This document shows positions 33,044 to 44,333 of a stretch of DNA of 64,000 nt, one piece after another. How positions within the stretch are numbered: the stretch's first letter is position 1; every line of letters starts with the position of its first letter. Under the pieces are notes generated by a model, which did not search any database, was not told the DNA's origin, and saw nothing but the letters and a program-made list of their open reading frames with translations. The translations under genes were made by a program, and so were the position numbers. Origin of the DNA: Ahaetulla prasina (lineage: Eukaryota > Chordata > Lepidosauria > Squamata > Colubridae); assembly GCF_028640845.1 (NCBI RefSeq), contig NC_080548.1, positions 16,178,821 to 16,242,820 on the forward strand, given 5' to 3'.

Positions 33044-33300
33044 TGTTGTGTCTTGCCCGCTCTCACCACAGCCGGGGCCTTCTTATCTGCTTCCGAACAT
33101 GGAGGAATGTCCTAGTATGCCTCCCGGCCCCAGCCCTGGCTCCATGCCCAGACAGGCTGAAGAGGAGGAAGTGTCTCCAGCCCCCAGCTCTGGTCTCCTG
33201 CCTGCCCTGAGGACTTTGCTAGGACTTTGGCAGAGCTGCAGAGGCACGCCTGATTTGGATTTCCCTGACCCGGCCGTCAGCGGAGGAGTGGGACACGACA
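33044..33300 (-). mobile_element. LTR-B solo LTR, internally deleted
   Basis: TGTTGTGTCTTGCCCG to GGGACACGACA, the reverse complement of LTR-B ends, with a perfect 5-bp duplication TTGGC. It is 257 bp against 571 bp at 16.0 kb: one 54-bp unit remains and the TATA/AATAAA middle is gone. Confidence 0.85.
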
Positions 33301-33429
33301 TTGGCTTACAACCATTTGTTTAGTAAGTTACATAAGTATGAAACTTTAGTAAGTTTCACACTTATGACAGTTGTAGAATCTCCATGGTCATGCGATCAGA
33401 ATCCGCAAGCTTGGCAACTGGTTTATAGT

Positions 33430-33698
33430 TATTTTATTTTTTTTACATTTATGTCCCGCCCTTCTCCGAAGACTCAGGGCGGCTTACATTGTGCAAGGCA
33501 ATAGTCTCATCCTATTTGTATATTTATATACAAAGTCAACTTATTGCCCCCCAACAATCTGGGTCCTCATTTTACCTACCTTATAAAGGATGGAAGGCTG
33601 AGTCAACCTTGGGCCTGGTGGGACTCGAGCTTGTAGTAATTGCAGGCAGCTGTGTTTAATAACAGGCTATCTTACAGCCTGAGCCACACCGCGGCTCC
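33430..33698 (-). mobile_element. SINE-1 copy
   Basis: On the plus strand: cccgcccttctccgaagact, then ttgggcctggtgggactcg and cagcctgagccacaccg. Confidence 0.85.
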
Positions 33699-33785
33699 TT
33701 ATGACGGTTACCGTGTCCTGGCATCACACAATCTCCTTTTGCAACTTTCTGACAAGCCCCATTCACTTTACAACCATCTTACTAA

Positions 33786-34190
33786 TTGGCACAATGGTTA
33801 GAGTGCAGTATTGCAGGCTCCTTCTGCTGACTGCCGGCTGCCTGCAATTTGGCAGTTCAAATCTTACCAGGCTCAGGGTTGACTCAGCCTTCCGTCCTTC
33901 CAAGGTGGGTAAAATGAGGACCCAGATTGTTAGGGGCAATATGCTGACCAGGGATGGTATTCATTTACCTTCGCTACTGGTTCACAAATGTGGACGCGCA
34001 CACCTCTTCCACACATGCTCAGAGGGTCAAAAAGGGGACCTGATGATGTCCGGGCGGGTGGGCGGAGCCTCCTGCCACTGGCACTACCAGATCATGCAAT
34101 CCGGATAGAGCCGGCTGAATTTCACCACTGATGTTGACTGTGTAAACTGCTTAGAGAATATATGTAAGTCTAAGTGCTATCGCTATAGCT
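33786..34190 (+). mobile_element. SINE-2 hosting MITE-4
   Basis: ggcacaatggttagagtgca, caggctcagggttgactcag, and the tail 'taagtctaagtgctatcgct'. Confidence 0.75.
33959..34140. mobile_element. MITE-4-like copy nested in SINE-2
   Basis: Cagggatggtattcattta to gctgaatttcaccactg, flanks atgctgac/atgttgac (7 of 8). Confidence 0.75.
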
Positions 34191-34353
34191 ATTAACAACT
34201 GCACCAATTCACTTAACAACTGTGGCAAGAAAGGTCATAAAATGGTGCAAAACTCACTTAACAACTATCTTGCTTAGGCGACAGAAATGTTGGGTTCTAT
34301 TGCGATTGTAAGTCAAGGTCTACCTGTATAGGATGCTCATTCTCTCAAGTCAA

Positions 34354-34627
34354 GGGCCGCGGTGTGGCTCAGGCTGTAAGAAGCCTGTTATTTAAAACAC
34401 AGCTGCCTGCAATTACTGCAGGTTCTAGTCCCACCAGGTCCAAGGTTGACTCAGCCTTCCATCCTTTATAAGGTAGGTAAAATGAGGACCCAGATTGTTG
34501 GGGGGGGCAATAAGTTGACTTTGTAAATATACAAATAGAATGAGACTATTGCCTTACACACGGTAAGCCGCCCTGAGTCTTCGGAGAAGGGCGGGATATA
34601 AATGTAAACAACAACAACAACAACAAA
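34354..34627 (+). mobile_element. SINE-1 copy
   Basis: Head gggccgcggtgtggctcagg, 3' end gtaagccgccctgagtcttc, tail (aac)n. Confidence 0.85.
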
Positions 34628-34631
34628 AAAG

Positions 34632-35040
34632 TCTCTAAGGCTAACCTTTTTGCCATCGCGTGCCCAAAGCGGGGGGAGTGCAGGGGGGGGTCATGCGCTT
34701 CCATGCCCACACCCATAATTCTATGCCCCCTGCGCATGCGCGCACAACCCCCCTCCCACTCCCACCGCTTTTGGTACATGATGGCCTGGTAGGTCTGTTT
34801 TTCGCTCTCCCCAGGCTCCAGAGCCTCTCTAGGACCCCGGGGAGGGCAAAATCGGCCTTCCCCAACCCTCCGGAAGCCCTCCAGAGGCTGGAAGCAGCCT
34901 GTTTCCCTACTTTTGGTGGGCCCAGAAGGCCCGAAAATCAGCTGGCCTTCGTGCGCACGTGTGCTGAAGCTGAGCTTGCATGCCCACTGATATGGCTCCA
35001 CATGCCACCTGTGGCACGCATACCATCGGTTTGCCCTCAC
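34632..35040. mobile_element. MITE-5 copy
   Basis: ctaacctttttgccatcgcg at the left, ccacctgtggcacgcatacc and ggtttgccctcacc at the right. Confidence 0.65.
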
Positions 35041-35152
35041 CCCACAAGAGAGATAATGGTGGAGAATATGACCCCCCCCCCAAGATCTATTTTTTAAAAA
35101 AATAAAACAAAACTGCCAAAATAACCCAGTGATGCCGATCAATGGTTTTGAG

Positions 35153-35285
35153 CAGGGGTCTCCAACCTTGGTCCTTTTAAGACTTGTGGACTTCAACTCC
35201 CAGAGTCCCTCAGCCAGCTTTGCTGGCTGAGGAACTCTGGGAGTTAGTCCACAAGTCTTAAAAGGACCAAGGTTGGAGACCCCTG
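35153..35285. mobile_element. MITE-1 palindromic element
   Basis: CAGGGGTCTCCAACC to GGTTGGAGACCCCTG with a perfect duplication GTTTTGAG. Confidence 0.9.
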
Positions 35286-35293
35286 GTTTTGAG

Positions 35294-36365
35294 GATATAT
35301 GGGCCATCAGGAGACTAAGAGTGGCTACCTGCTCTGTGTTGCAAAACCGGAGCATTTTGCTCTGAATACCAGGTAGAGGTTTCCGCTTGAGATTTTGATT
35401 ATTGTCCCACCTGGGAAGAATACCCTGACTGCTGTTTTCTGTATTTCCCCCCCCCCTCCCCACAACTCTCTCACAGGAGAGTCTTCAAAAGCTCATGTAT
35501 TTTAATAGAATCCATCATTAAGGTATCTGGTGCTCCGATGCTGCTTTGAACATCCTCATTTCTCACCAAAAACACCAGGCGGGCCAAAACAGATGTGATG
35601 CGGGAAACCAGATTTATTGTTGATTTTTGAAAACATCTAAAGCCAGTGCAGAACAGTTTGATTTCAACTGGGACAACCCTGCCTGGGAAAGAGGTGTTTT
35701 CCCCCCCCCCTTTTCTTTTTTCTTTTTTTAAAAAAAATCTAACCCTCCCCCCACTGCTGTTTTTCCAATCTAAAAATCTGCTGGGTTTTTTCTTTCTTTC
35801 TTTTTCCTTTTTTTTTTTTGCAAGACAGAAAGACAGACAGACAGACACGGTACGGATACCTTTTTTTTTTTTCCAGCTGCAAAATGAAAAGCAGCTTCTG
35901 TGGGGGTAGGAGGAGAGGTGTTAAATGGAGAAAACAGCAGGGGGAAAATGCTAAACATCGTCATCTCCTGGGACTCTTTAAAGACGGTAGGAGGTTTGAT
36001 CACAGCCTGTTTGGAGTTTGAGAGTCACAGGGAATAAAATCCTTTTAAAAATCCAACCGCCATGAAGATCCTGAATAAAATTTGTTCTCCCCCCCCCCCG
36101 CCACCGCAAGGATTTCAGCAACTTCGAAGGCCTGCTCAGAAGTCAGCCACACGTAGTCTCTACCAAATGCACTGTGCGGTTTGGTTGACCAAGGCGGCTT
36201 GTGTCCTTCTGCTTGGATTTACACTTTGGATCAGGAAAGGGAGAGGAAGGCAAAGATGCCATTGCAGCCTCACAGAGATGCTGCCTTGGTTTGGTACAGG
36301 CAACCATTCAACTGGTGAAGTTTATATCACATGGAGAAGCATAGGCGAAATAGAAATTGTCCTGC
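35294..36365. other. Unassigned intronic sequence with T-rich tracts
   Basis: Long T/C-rich stretches (35,700-35,735, 35,787-35,820, 35,862-35,874). No exon or TE family recognised. Confidence 0.4.
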
Positions 36366-36377
36366 CTGCTAATCATC

Positions 36378-36481
36378 CATCTCTCTATCTCTCTATCTCT
36401 CTATCTCTCTATCTACCTACCTACCTACCTACCTATTGACCTACCTACCTATCTACCTATCTACCGATCATCTACCTATCA

Positions 36482-36560
<79 letters not shown>

Positions 36561-36645
36561 TTCTTTGTCTATCTATCGATCGATCAATTGTCTGTCTATT
36601 TATCGATCTCTCTATCTCTCTATCGATCTCTCTATCTCTCTATCC

Positions 36646-36697
<52 letters not shown>

Positions 36698-36787
36698 ATC
36701 TATCTATCTATCTACCTACTGTCTATCTGTCTGTCTGTCTAACTATCTACCTACCTACCTACCTATCGTCTATCTACCTATCATCTG

Positions 36788-36843
<56 letters not shown>

Positions 36844-36912
36844 CCTATCATCTGTCCGTCAGTCCATCCATCTACCTATCTATCTACCTATTGTCCGTCT
36901 GTCTATCTATCG
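36378..36912. repeat. Compound tetranucleotide microsatellite, about 535 bp
   Basis: Blocks of (TCTA/CTAT)n, (CTAC)n, (GTCT)n (36,484-36,512) and (TTTC)n (36,648-36,696) follow one another. Tyr/Leu/Ser-rich open frames here are artefacts of stop-free repeats. Confidence 0.95.
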
Positions 36913-37689
36913 TGTTGGGGGGGGGGGAGAAATCACCCTGAAACAAATGGGGAACTCATCTTCTGATTCAACACATAGATTACCCCATAGCTCCATAGAT
37001 AAGGGGACAACTCACTGTGATCCTAAGAAATCAGGGTGTGACAGGGAGGAATCTCAGATCAATGAGAACTACCAACAAGCCTCCTTCCTCCGGTCACCTT
37101 TGGCAGAAGGCTTGAAGTAGCCCGTCTCCACTAGGTGTCTCTAATGAGCCACAGAATTTCCTCCCAGGTCTGTGAAATGGTTAAAAAAAAGTCCTCCCGA
37201 AGTTATTCCTACTCTCTTGTTTAAACTTTCTGACCTGGCTGTTCTACTATTCCGGGTCTGACCAAAAACAAAAAAAAAAGAGACAACCTTTGTGCATTTG
37301 CCTTTTGTGTGTATGTGTGCATGCGCGTTAACAGCCGAGGGGCAGCCTGCTGAAACCTGGCTGAGAAAGCATGCACCTGGCACGAAGGTTTTAAAAATGG
37401 ATCAGTTACACCGGTCTGCACCTCCCTTCGTCTGGGGTCTAGAAGGAAGAAAAGAAGGACAGATGGGGAGCCGCTGAGAGGAAGAATGGAAGGTCTTTGT
37501 TTGCAATTTTCTTCTTAGCCGAGAGAAGGGGGGTGGGGGGAGTTGAAATACTCTATTTGGGCCAAGACCTGAAGATTTTATCTCAGACTTAATCCAGGTA
37601 GGACCCAGGTAGTTCCTAGATTCCTTCGGAATCTTTTGCTTTTTCCTATGAAGAAATTCCCTTTTCCTGGTCTGCTCAGAGAAGATAAG

Positions 37690-38310
37690 GATGCCTTAAC
37701 TGTTCTAGTTCCTTCATGGATTTACTGCCTTGTCGTGGCGAAGGGGCTTGCGCAGCTCAATGAAGCTATGAGCTACGCCCCAGGAATAGCTGGGAGGAAA
37801 GCTATGGCAAACTAGATAGCTTACTAAAAAGCAGAGACATCACCCTGCCAACCAAAGTGTGTATAGTCAAGTCATTGCAACTGGTGTTCCCAGTTGCAAT
37901 GTATGGCTGTGAAGGTTGGACCATAAGAAAGGCTGAGCGCCAAAGAATTGAGGCCTTTGAACTATGGTGCTGGAGAAGACTTCTGCAAGTCCCTTGGACT
38001 GCAAGGCGATCCAACTGGTCAGTCCTAGAGGAGATCAACCCTGACTGCTCTTTAGAAGGCCAGATCCTGAAGAGGAAACTCAAGTACTTTGGCCACCTAA
38101 TGAGAAGGAAGGACTCACTGGAGAAGAGCTAATGCTGGGAATGATTGAGGGCAAAAGAAGAAGGGGACAGCAGAGAACAAGGTGGCTGGATGGAGTCACT
38201 GAGCTTAAATGGACTCCAAAGGATGGTAGAGGACAGGAAGGCCTGGAGAAACGTTGTCCATGGGGTCACAATGGGTCAGAAATGACTTCGGAACTAACAA
38301 CAACAAACTG
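37690..38310 (+). mobile_element. BovB (RTE) LINE fragment, internally deleted
   Basis: 'tactgccttgtcgtggcgaa' is a 5'-side BovB block. It is followed directly by the reverse-transcriptase C-terminus (VFPVAMYGCEGWTIRKAERQ, FELWCWRRLLQVPWTARRSN, LKYFGHLMRRKDSLEKS) and the tail (agaagaaggggacagcagag). Frames are broken by a frameshift near 38,132. BovB is known in squamates and was horizontally transferred among tetrapods. Confidence 0.85.
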
Positions 38311-38319
38311 TTCTAGGTA

Positions 38320-38560
38320 ACAGAACCTTTTACGGTGCCTTCAAGTCAACGTTAGTGCCTGACCAGCTGCCTGGAGAAGTCCCTACAGTTTTATTGGCAT
38401 GGTTTGTCATTGCCTCCTTCCTAGAGCTGAGGGAAAGGGACTGGCCCAAGGTCACCCAGCTGGCTTTGTGCCCGAGACTGCGCTAGAACTCCCAGTCTCC
38501 CAGTTTCTAGCCTGATAACCTTCACCACACAACAAACTATCTCTCATAGCAGGCTTTTCC
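38320..38560 (-). mobile_element. MIR/CORE-SINE-like relic
   Basis: 'ggcccaaggtcacccagctg' and 'agaactcccagtctccca' resemble the reversed tRNA head of old amniote CORE-SINEs. Old and diverged; family uncertain. Confidence 0.4.
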
Positions 38561-38591
38561 TGGAACCAAAATGGAAAACGCCATGCTATGA

Positions 38592-38665
38592 GTCAGGGGT
38601 CTGCAAACTTGGCTCTTTTAAGACTTGAGGACTTCAACTCCCAGAGTTCCTCAGCCAGCAAAGCT
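38592..38665. mobile_element. MITE-1 half element
   Basis: caggggtctgcaaacttggc .. cttcaactcccagagttcct; the second arm is absent. A TcM-1 fragment follows directly. Confidence 0.55.
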
Positions 38666-38667
38666 TC

Positions 38668-38925
38668 ATAATATGTACGACAATTGCAGGATCCTGCAGT
38701 CATGTGATTCCCCCTTTTGCGATCTTCTGACAAGCAAGGTCAATGGGAAAGCCAGATCTGCTTAACAACCAGCTTACAAACTTAACAATGTTAAGTGATT
38801 CACTTAACAACCAACGCAAGAAAGGTCATAAAATGAGGCAAAACTCCCTTAGCAAATGTCTCTCTCAGCAACAGAAATTTTGGGCTCCATTGTGGTCGTA
38901 AGTCGAGGCCTATCTCTAATACAAA
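38668..38925. mobile_element. TcM-1 fragment
   Basis: gcagtcatgtgattccccct, cttctgacaagcaaggtcaa and gtggtcgtaagtcgaggcct. Confidence 0.65.
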
Positions 38926-39102
38926 AGCATGTTCTGCTAATCAGAACTGGGCACATCAGGAAGCTTCCGCCTCTCATTTCCAGATGCTGTTTTGTATGGA
39001 GAACTTCCGGTCATACCGACTCCCGCTTGTAGTAGGGGAGCCATGTTAGTCCAGGTAGCAAAACAATAATCTAGCAACATTTGAGGTAGACTTCTCATAA
39101 TT

Positions 39103-39306
39103 TAACAACTGGTTCGCCCAGCACTGAAAATGTGAGCGTGCGTGGCCTTTCGCGCATGTGTTCAGACTTCTGCGCATACGCATGGCTTAGAAAACATGGC
39201 TAAACAGGACGGCATAGTGCCGGTGGCAGGTGGGCTGGCCCACCCACACATCGCTACTACCGGTTCGCCTGAACCGGTCTGAATTGGCTGAATCCTACCA
39301 CTGGCA
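39103..39306. mobile_element. MITE-4-like copy
   Basis: ctggttcgcccagcactgaa, gcgcatacgcatgg, ctaccggttcgcctgaaccg, ending cctaccactg. Confidence 0.6.
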
Positions 39307-39339
39307 GTAACTGTGCAGTAATACAATTAGTACAAAACT

Positions 39340-40270
39340 TCTAGACTGGCAAAAATATATACAAATTTAAACCCCAACTGTTGGAAATATGGACAAAAGC
39401 AAAGTACCTTCTTTCATACATGGTGGTCATGCTCCGAAACATAAAAATATTGGGTGAAAATACATAGTTGGATACAGGAAGTAACAGGCTTCCAGACAGA
39501 ATATACACCAGAACTATTTTTTCTAGGAATGATGAAAACAAAATATGAATATATATATATATATATATATATTATTTTATATATGGCAATGGCAGCAAGA
39601 TTGGCATTTGCGCAATGTTGGAGAAGCTCAAATACACCCTCTGAAGAGTTAATAATTAGAAAAGTATTGGATTGCGCCGAGATAGACAAAATGACACTTG
39701 AACTGAAAGGACAGATGGATTCCGATTTTTATGTAATATGGGAGAAATGGTACAATTGGGTCGAAAATAGAAAAAAGGGGAAATAACAGATAGTAGATTT
39801 AGTAAAATTATATAGAGTATAAAGATAAAGGTAAAGGTTCCCCTCGCACATACGAGCTAGTCGTTCCCGTCTCTAGGGGGTGATACTCATCTCCGTTTCA
39901 AAGCTGAAGAGCCAGCACCGTCAGAAGACGTCTCTATGGTCATGTGGCCGGCATGACTCAACACCAAAAGCCCACAGAACGCTGTTCCCTTCCCACCAAA
40001 GGTGGTCCCTGTTTTTCTACTTGCATTTTTTACGTGCTTTCGAACTGCTAGGTTGGCAGAAGCTGGGACAAGTAACGGGAACTCACCCCGTTACGCAGCA
40101 CTAGGGATTCGAACCGCTGAACTGCCGACCTTTCGATCGACAAGCTCAGCGTCTTACCCACTAAGCCACTGCGTCCCTCTATATAGAGTATGGGAGAACA
40201 CTAATGGGATGATATGTAAACGGTCACAGTCATGCACAAGAGTTAAATAAAAGTTGTTTAATTGTTAAAA
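39340..40270 (+). mobile_element. L1 LINE ORF2 3' end, split by a Sauria SINE
   Basis: Fragments KIHSWIQEVTGFQTEY, PELFFLGMMKTKY, AMAARLAFAQCWRSS and VIWEKWYNWVENRKKGK match the C-terminus of vertebrate L1 ORF2, with a stop and an (AT)n insertion at 39,547-39,572. The 3'UTR resumes at 40,180 and ends in an AAT-rich tail. Confidence 0.8.
39821..40179 (-). mobile_element. Sauria SINE inside L1
   Basis: Full-length: tail 'aaaggtaaaggttcccctcg', head 'actaagccactgcgtccc'. A 12-bp duplication TATATAGAGTAT flanks it (39,809 and 40,180). Confidence 0.95.
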
Positions 40271-40804
40271 ATAATAATAATACTAAAATCTAGCGTTAGC
40301 CGGACTTGCAGAACAGTCCCTGTCTGATCGGAACACAAGCAGATTGAAGGAAGGTTATTTGTTTAGGTATTTACTGATTTGGTTCATAAACTGCTCCGAT
40401 TGCTATTGGTTCTGAGCAGGCAACTACTGCAAGTCAGGCTGTATCATTGACAAACGAATAATAACATCCAGCATTCAGAAGTCTCACTTCTACACCCAGG
40501 GAAGCAAAACTCGATTAAAAACAAACACCTCAGGCTCTACCCAAAGAAGGGTAGAACACATATATACCCAGGTCTTGCTTGGACAGCACTGATATTTCAG
40601 AAACTCAGCAGAGTTGTGGGGGGATGCAATTCCAGAGAAAGGGGGCAGCAGTTGAAAGGGCCTGCCTTCAAGATCTTGGCTGACAGCATTCCCTCAATGA
40701 AGGGACCCCCAAAAAATTATCTTCTCCCAGATCTTACTGGACAAGAAGAAAACAGTTGGGAAAAGGAGACGTTGAAGGTATCTAGATCCTAATCCCTGTA
40801 GGAC

Positions 40805-41370
40805 ATCATCCTTACAGATTAAAAGAGTTGGAAGAGACCTTGTAGGTCATCTAGTCCAACCCCCTCACCCCCACCCAAGCAGGGGACCCTACACCATTTC
40901 TGACAGTCTCTTCTTGAAAGCTTCCAGTGATGAAGCTCCCACAACTTCCGAAGGCAACTTCTGTTCCATTGGTTGGCTGTTCTCAACTTCTCACTGTCAG
41001 AAAATTCCTCCTTATTTCCAGGTTGAATCTCTCCTTGTTCTGTTTCCATCCATTATTCCTTGTCTGGTCTTCGGGTGCTTTGGAAAATAGCTTGACCCCT
41101 TCCTCTCTATGGCAGCCCCTAAAATACTGGAACCCTGCTATCATGTCTCCCCTGGTCCTTCTCTTCACTAGACTAGCCATGGCCAGCTCCTGCAACCATT
41201 TTTCATATGCTTTAACCTCCAGTCCCCTAGTCATCTTGGTTGCTCTTCTCTGCACTCTTTCTAGAGTCTCAACATCTTTTATGTAGTGCGGTGACCAAAA
41301 CTGGATGCAGTATTCTAGGTGTGAACTTACTTTAAGGAGTGGTATTAGTACCTCACTTGATCTTGGCACA
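40805..41370 (-). mobile_element. CR1/L3-like LINE 3' end
   Basis: SHLEYCIQFWSPHYIKDVET, LERVQRRATKMTRGLE and TRGDMIAGFQYFRGC, with the 3' end gttggaagagaccttgtagg. 5'-truncated. Confidence 0.85.
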
Positions 41371-41520
41371 AATGGCCTAGGACTGGACTCTTACTGTCTA
41401 GGCTTGATTCAAGTTCAAGGAGAGAACCAACCTAGAACTAAGGAGCACTTTCCTGAGGTTTAGAACAATTAATCAGTGGACCAACTTGCCTCCAGAAGTT
41501 GTGGGTGCTCCATCACTGGA

Positions 41521-41730
41521 AGTGTCTATGGAGGTTCTCAGTCAACCAGGTCATGGTTGTCCCAAAGGTGCTTTTTTTCAAGAGGCAACTGGACTTTCTG
41601 GTTTTTCTTTGAAGAGGTTTCGCTTCTTGGATAAGCTTCTTGGATAAGCTTCTTGGATAAGAAGCGAAACGTCTTCAAAGAAAAACCAGAAAATCCAGTT
41701 GCCTCTTGAAAAAGCACCTTTCGGGACATC
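41521..41730. mobile_element. Hairpin-ended element (Penelope-like?)
   Basis: Arms 'tttcaagaggcaactggact' .. 'ttctggtttttctttgaaga' and their complement flank a triplicated cttggataag block. A 10-bp duplication, catcactgga, borders it in the host CR1. The long target duplication argues for a retroelement. Confidence 0.6.
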
Positions 41731-41788
41731 CATCACTGGAGTTTTTAAAGAAGAGATTGGACAGCCATTTGTCCTGAATGCTATAGGT

Positions 41789-42169
41789 CAGTGATAGCTA
41801 ATCTTTTTGCCATCGTGTGCCAAAAGCGTGGGGAGCATGGGTGGGGTTCATGCGGGTGCGGGCCCATACCCATAATTCTATGCGCCTCGCCACCCCATGC
41901 ATGGGTTGTTTCCGGCCTCTGGAGGGTTTCCGGGTGGTGTGGGGAAAGCAATTTTCACCCTCCCCAGGCTCCTAGAGAGGCCCTGGAGCCTTGGGAGAGC
42001 AAAAAACTGGACCTCCGGAGGCAGGAAACAGCCTGTTTCCCTACTTCTGGTGGGCCCAGAAGGCCTGAAAATATACTGACCAGCACGCACATGCGCGCCA
42101 GAGCTGAGCTCACGTGCCCACTGATATGACTCTGCGTGCCACCTCGATGGCATAGGTTCGCCATCATGG
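41789..42169. mobile_element. MITE-5 nested in CR1
   Basis: Cagtgatagctaatctttt to ggttcgccatcatgg, flanks ctataggt/gtataggt (7 of 8). Confidence 0.8.
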
Positions 42170-42244
42170 GTATAGGTTCTCCTGCATCAGCAGGAGGTTG
42201 GACTAGAAGACCTCCAAGGTCCCTTCTAACTCTGTTATTTTGTT

Positions 42245-42970
42245 ATTCTGCTAAATGACAATTCAATCTGGATATCACCAGGTTTTTGAAGGCTGATACG
42301 GAACATAAATTTTAGGAGCAAGTGTTTCTAGAAGAAAAGAATGGGAAACCAGTTCTGGGCTGTTGTCAAGATGAGTCAACGTAGATCACGGGAAATCAGG
42401 ACTCTCGGAGGAGATTTTATTTGATTTTCCCGTGACAAGGACATTGATGCCATTGAAACTCAGGTCTCAGCAGCTGTTTTTCAAATTGTTAATTTTATAA
42501 AAAAAACAAAACACCCCGCAAACCCTGGTTAAGGTGCAACCTTCCATTGACTCGCATATGATCCTTTTTAGACAGGGATGGGCTGCTGATAGGCACGTGA
42601 CGTTCTCCATAGCATAACTGGGGGATGACTTTAATGCATGCTGCACCCTTTCAAAAGGCATAAGCTATTTTTCATGGGCTTGTAATAACATCTGGGCATG
42701 CATTCAAAATTGTAGTAATCAGGTAGTCCATACTGGCGATCTCTTCAGGGAGTCAAGATTAGCTGGGCCTTTTGGTCACATGTGAATGAAGCCCAGGAAG
42801 GCTTCTGCATAGTTGGGACTCCAGTCACCTTTTGCATTCTAACAACCAAGACCTCTTAATGCCTTGCGCTCTACCAGTTCAGTTCAAATCCTTTGTCCAA
42901 CCGCAACACCGTCAGGGACAGTATCAGAGTAATTTAGTACTTTTAAAACAGAAAACGGCCTCGTGCAAAG
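42245..42970. other. Unassigned intronic sequence
   Basis: No exon or TE family recognised. Confidence 0.4.
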
Positions 42971-43015
42971 TTAGTTACAGGTGGTCCTTGACTTATGACT
43001 GTATTGGAGCCTGCC

Positions 43016-43605
43016 CAGGGGTGAAATGCTCCCGGTTCAGACCAGACCAGCCGATCCGGTAGCAATGGCGGCGGGTGGTTCGGAGAACCGGCAGCAAAAA
43101 TCCCTGCCCACCCACCCCCCATGCCCAGCTGAGCCACGCGATCATCAGAGCCTTTTTTTTTAACTTTTAAAAGCATTTTTTTTAACAACCTCTTCGGCCG
43201 AAGAGGTTGTAAAAAAATGCTTTTAAAGGGTTAAAACAAGGCTCTGACGAGATCGACTGAGGTGCCTCGTCCTCAGAGGGTTGTTGTTTTTTTTACTTTT
43301 AAAAGCATTTTTTAAAAGGTAAAAAAGCTGAAGCCTGCTAGGCAAAAAATGGGGGGTGTAGGCAAAAAATGGGGTGGGGTGGAGGGTTCGTTTGAGAGAG
43401 AGAGAGAGAGAGAGAGAGAAAGAAAGAAGGAAGGAAGGAAGGAAGGAAGGAAGGAAGGAAGGAAGGAAGGAAGGAAGGAAGGAAAGAGAGAGGGAGGAAA
43501 AAGGAGAGGAAAGAAGGAGTACAAATCTGGCACTAGACGCAGCTTCAGAGGATAATCCAGGGCTGGAAGAGACTTGGTAGAAAAGAAATTTAGATTTCAC
43601 CACTG
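43016..43605 (+). mobile_element. MITE-4 copy with hairpins and microsatellites
   Basis: CAGGGGTGAAATGCTCCCGG to TTTAGATTTCACCACTG with a perfect duplication AGCCTGCC. The interior has ttttaaaagcattttttt hairpins and (GA)n(GGAA)n at 43,395-43,490. Confidence 0.9.
43395..43490. repeat. (GA)n/(GGAA)n microsatellite
   Basis: GA run followed by GAAG tetranucleotides within MITE-4. Confidence 0.9.
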
Positions 43606-44047
43606 AGCCTGCCCATCATGGTTGTTAAATTGTGAGGATTAAAAAATGGGTCGCCAAATGGGACCGATCTAATTTTACAAACCCTTTTTGGGTGTTAGTT
43701 GTTAAAACAAACCAATGGTTTGCTATGGGCCGTTTTTGCCGAAACCGTTGTCGGTTTTGTTGGTTTTCAACAAACGTCCTAAAAGATGGTCATGTGACCA
43801 CGGGATGCTGCCAAGAGCCTGGCATGCAGTCACGTGATCATGAGGGATGGGCAGCTTGTGGGAAGGTTGGAACCAGGTGGTAAGGACCCCAGGGAAGTCT
43901 GTCATAACTTGGAACGATCACTAAACGACTGGTCATAAAATTGAGGACTACCTGTACTTCTTCAGCGAGAGCAGTGTTTATCTCCTCAATTCTTTTGCAG
44001 CTGAGGGCCACATTCAATTGTTTTGAGTAACGTGCAGAGGGTTACAC

Positions 44048-44333
44048 CAGGGGTGAAATCCAGCAGGTTCTGACAGGTTCTGGAGAACCGGTAGTGGAAA
44101 TTTTGAGTAGTTCGGAGAACCGGCAAATACCAGCTCTGGCTGGCCCCAGAGTGCGGTAGGAATGGAGAGTTTGCAATATCCTTCGCCCAGGACTAGGGAG
44201 GGAATGGGGATTTTGCAATATCCTTCTCCCAGGACGAGGGAGGGAATGGGGATTTTGCAGTATCCTTCCCCTGCCACGCCCACCAAGCCACACCCACAGA
44301 ACCGGTAGCAAAAAAAATTGGATTTCACCCCTG
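44048..44333 (+). mobile_element. MITE-2 (duplication copy 1), three 42-bp modules
   Basis: CAGGGGTGAAATCCAGC to TTGGATTTCACCCCTG, flanks ggttacac/ggctacat. Confidence 0.9.

Larger units (their letters stand above)
33029..34326. mobile_element. TcM-1 hosting LTR-B, SINE-1 and SINE-2 (plus MITE-4)
   Basis: Left end caggtagtccttgg, right end aaggtctacctgta. The original sequence resumes between each insert ('cttacaaccatttgtttagt', 'cttatgacggttaccgtgtc', 'caactgcaccaattcactta'). Confidence 0.8.
41390..42240 (+). mobile_element. CR1-like 3' fragment hosting two insertions
   Basis: ggagagaaccaacctagaac .. ccatcactgga, resuming gtttttaaagaagagattgg .. ctataggt, then tctcctgcatcagcaggagg and aaggtcccttctaactctgt. 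Confidence 0.75.
42978..43955. mobile_element. TcM-1 hosting MITE-4
   Basis: Left tacaggtggtccttgactta, right aaaattgaggactacctgta. MITE-4 interrupts it at 43,016. Confidence 0.75.

Noticed and set aside
36357..36966. Tyr/Leu/Ser-rich frames of 176-194 codons
   Set aside because: Pure products of tetranucleotide repeats.
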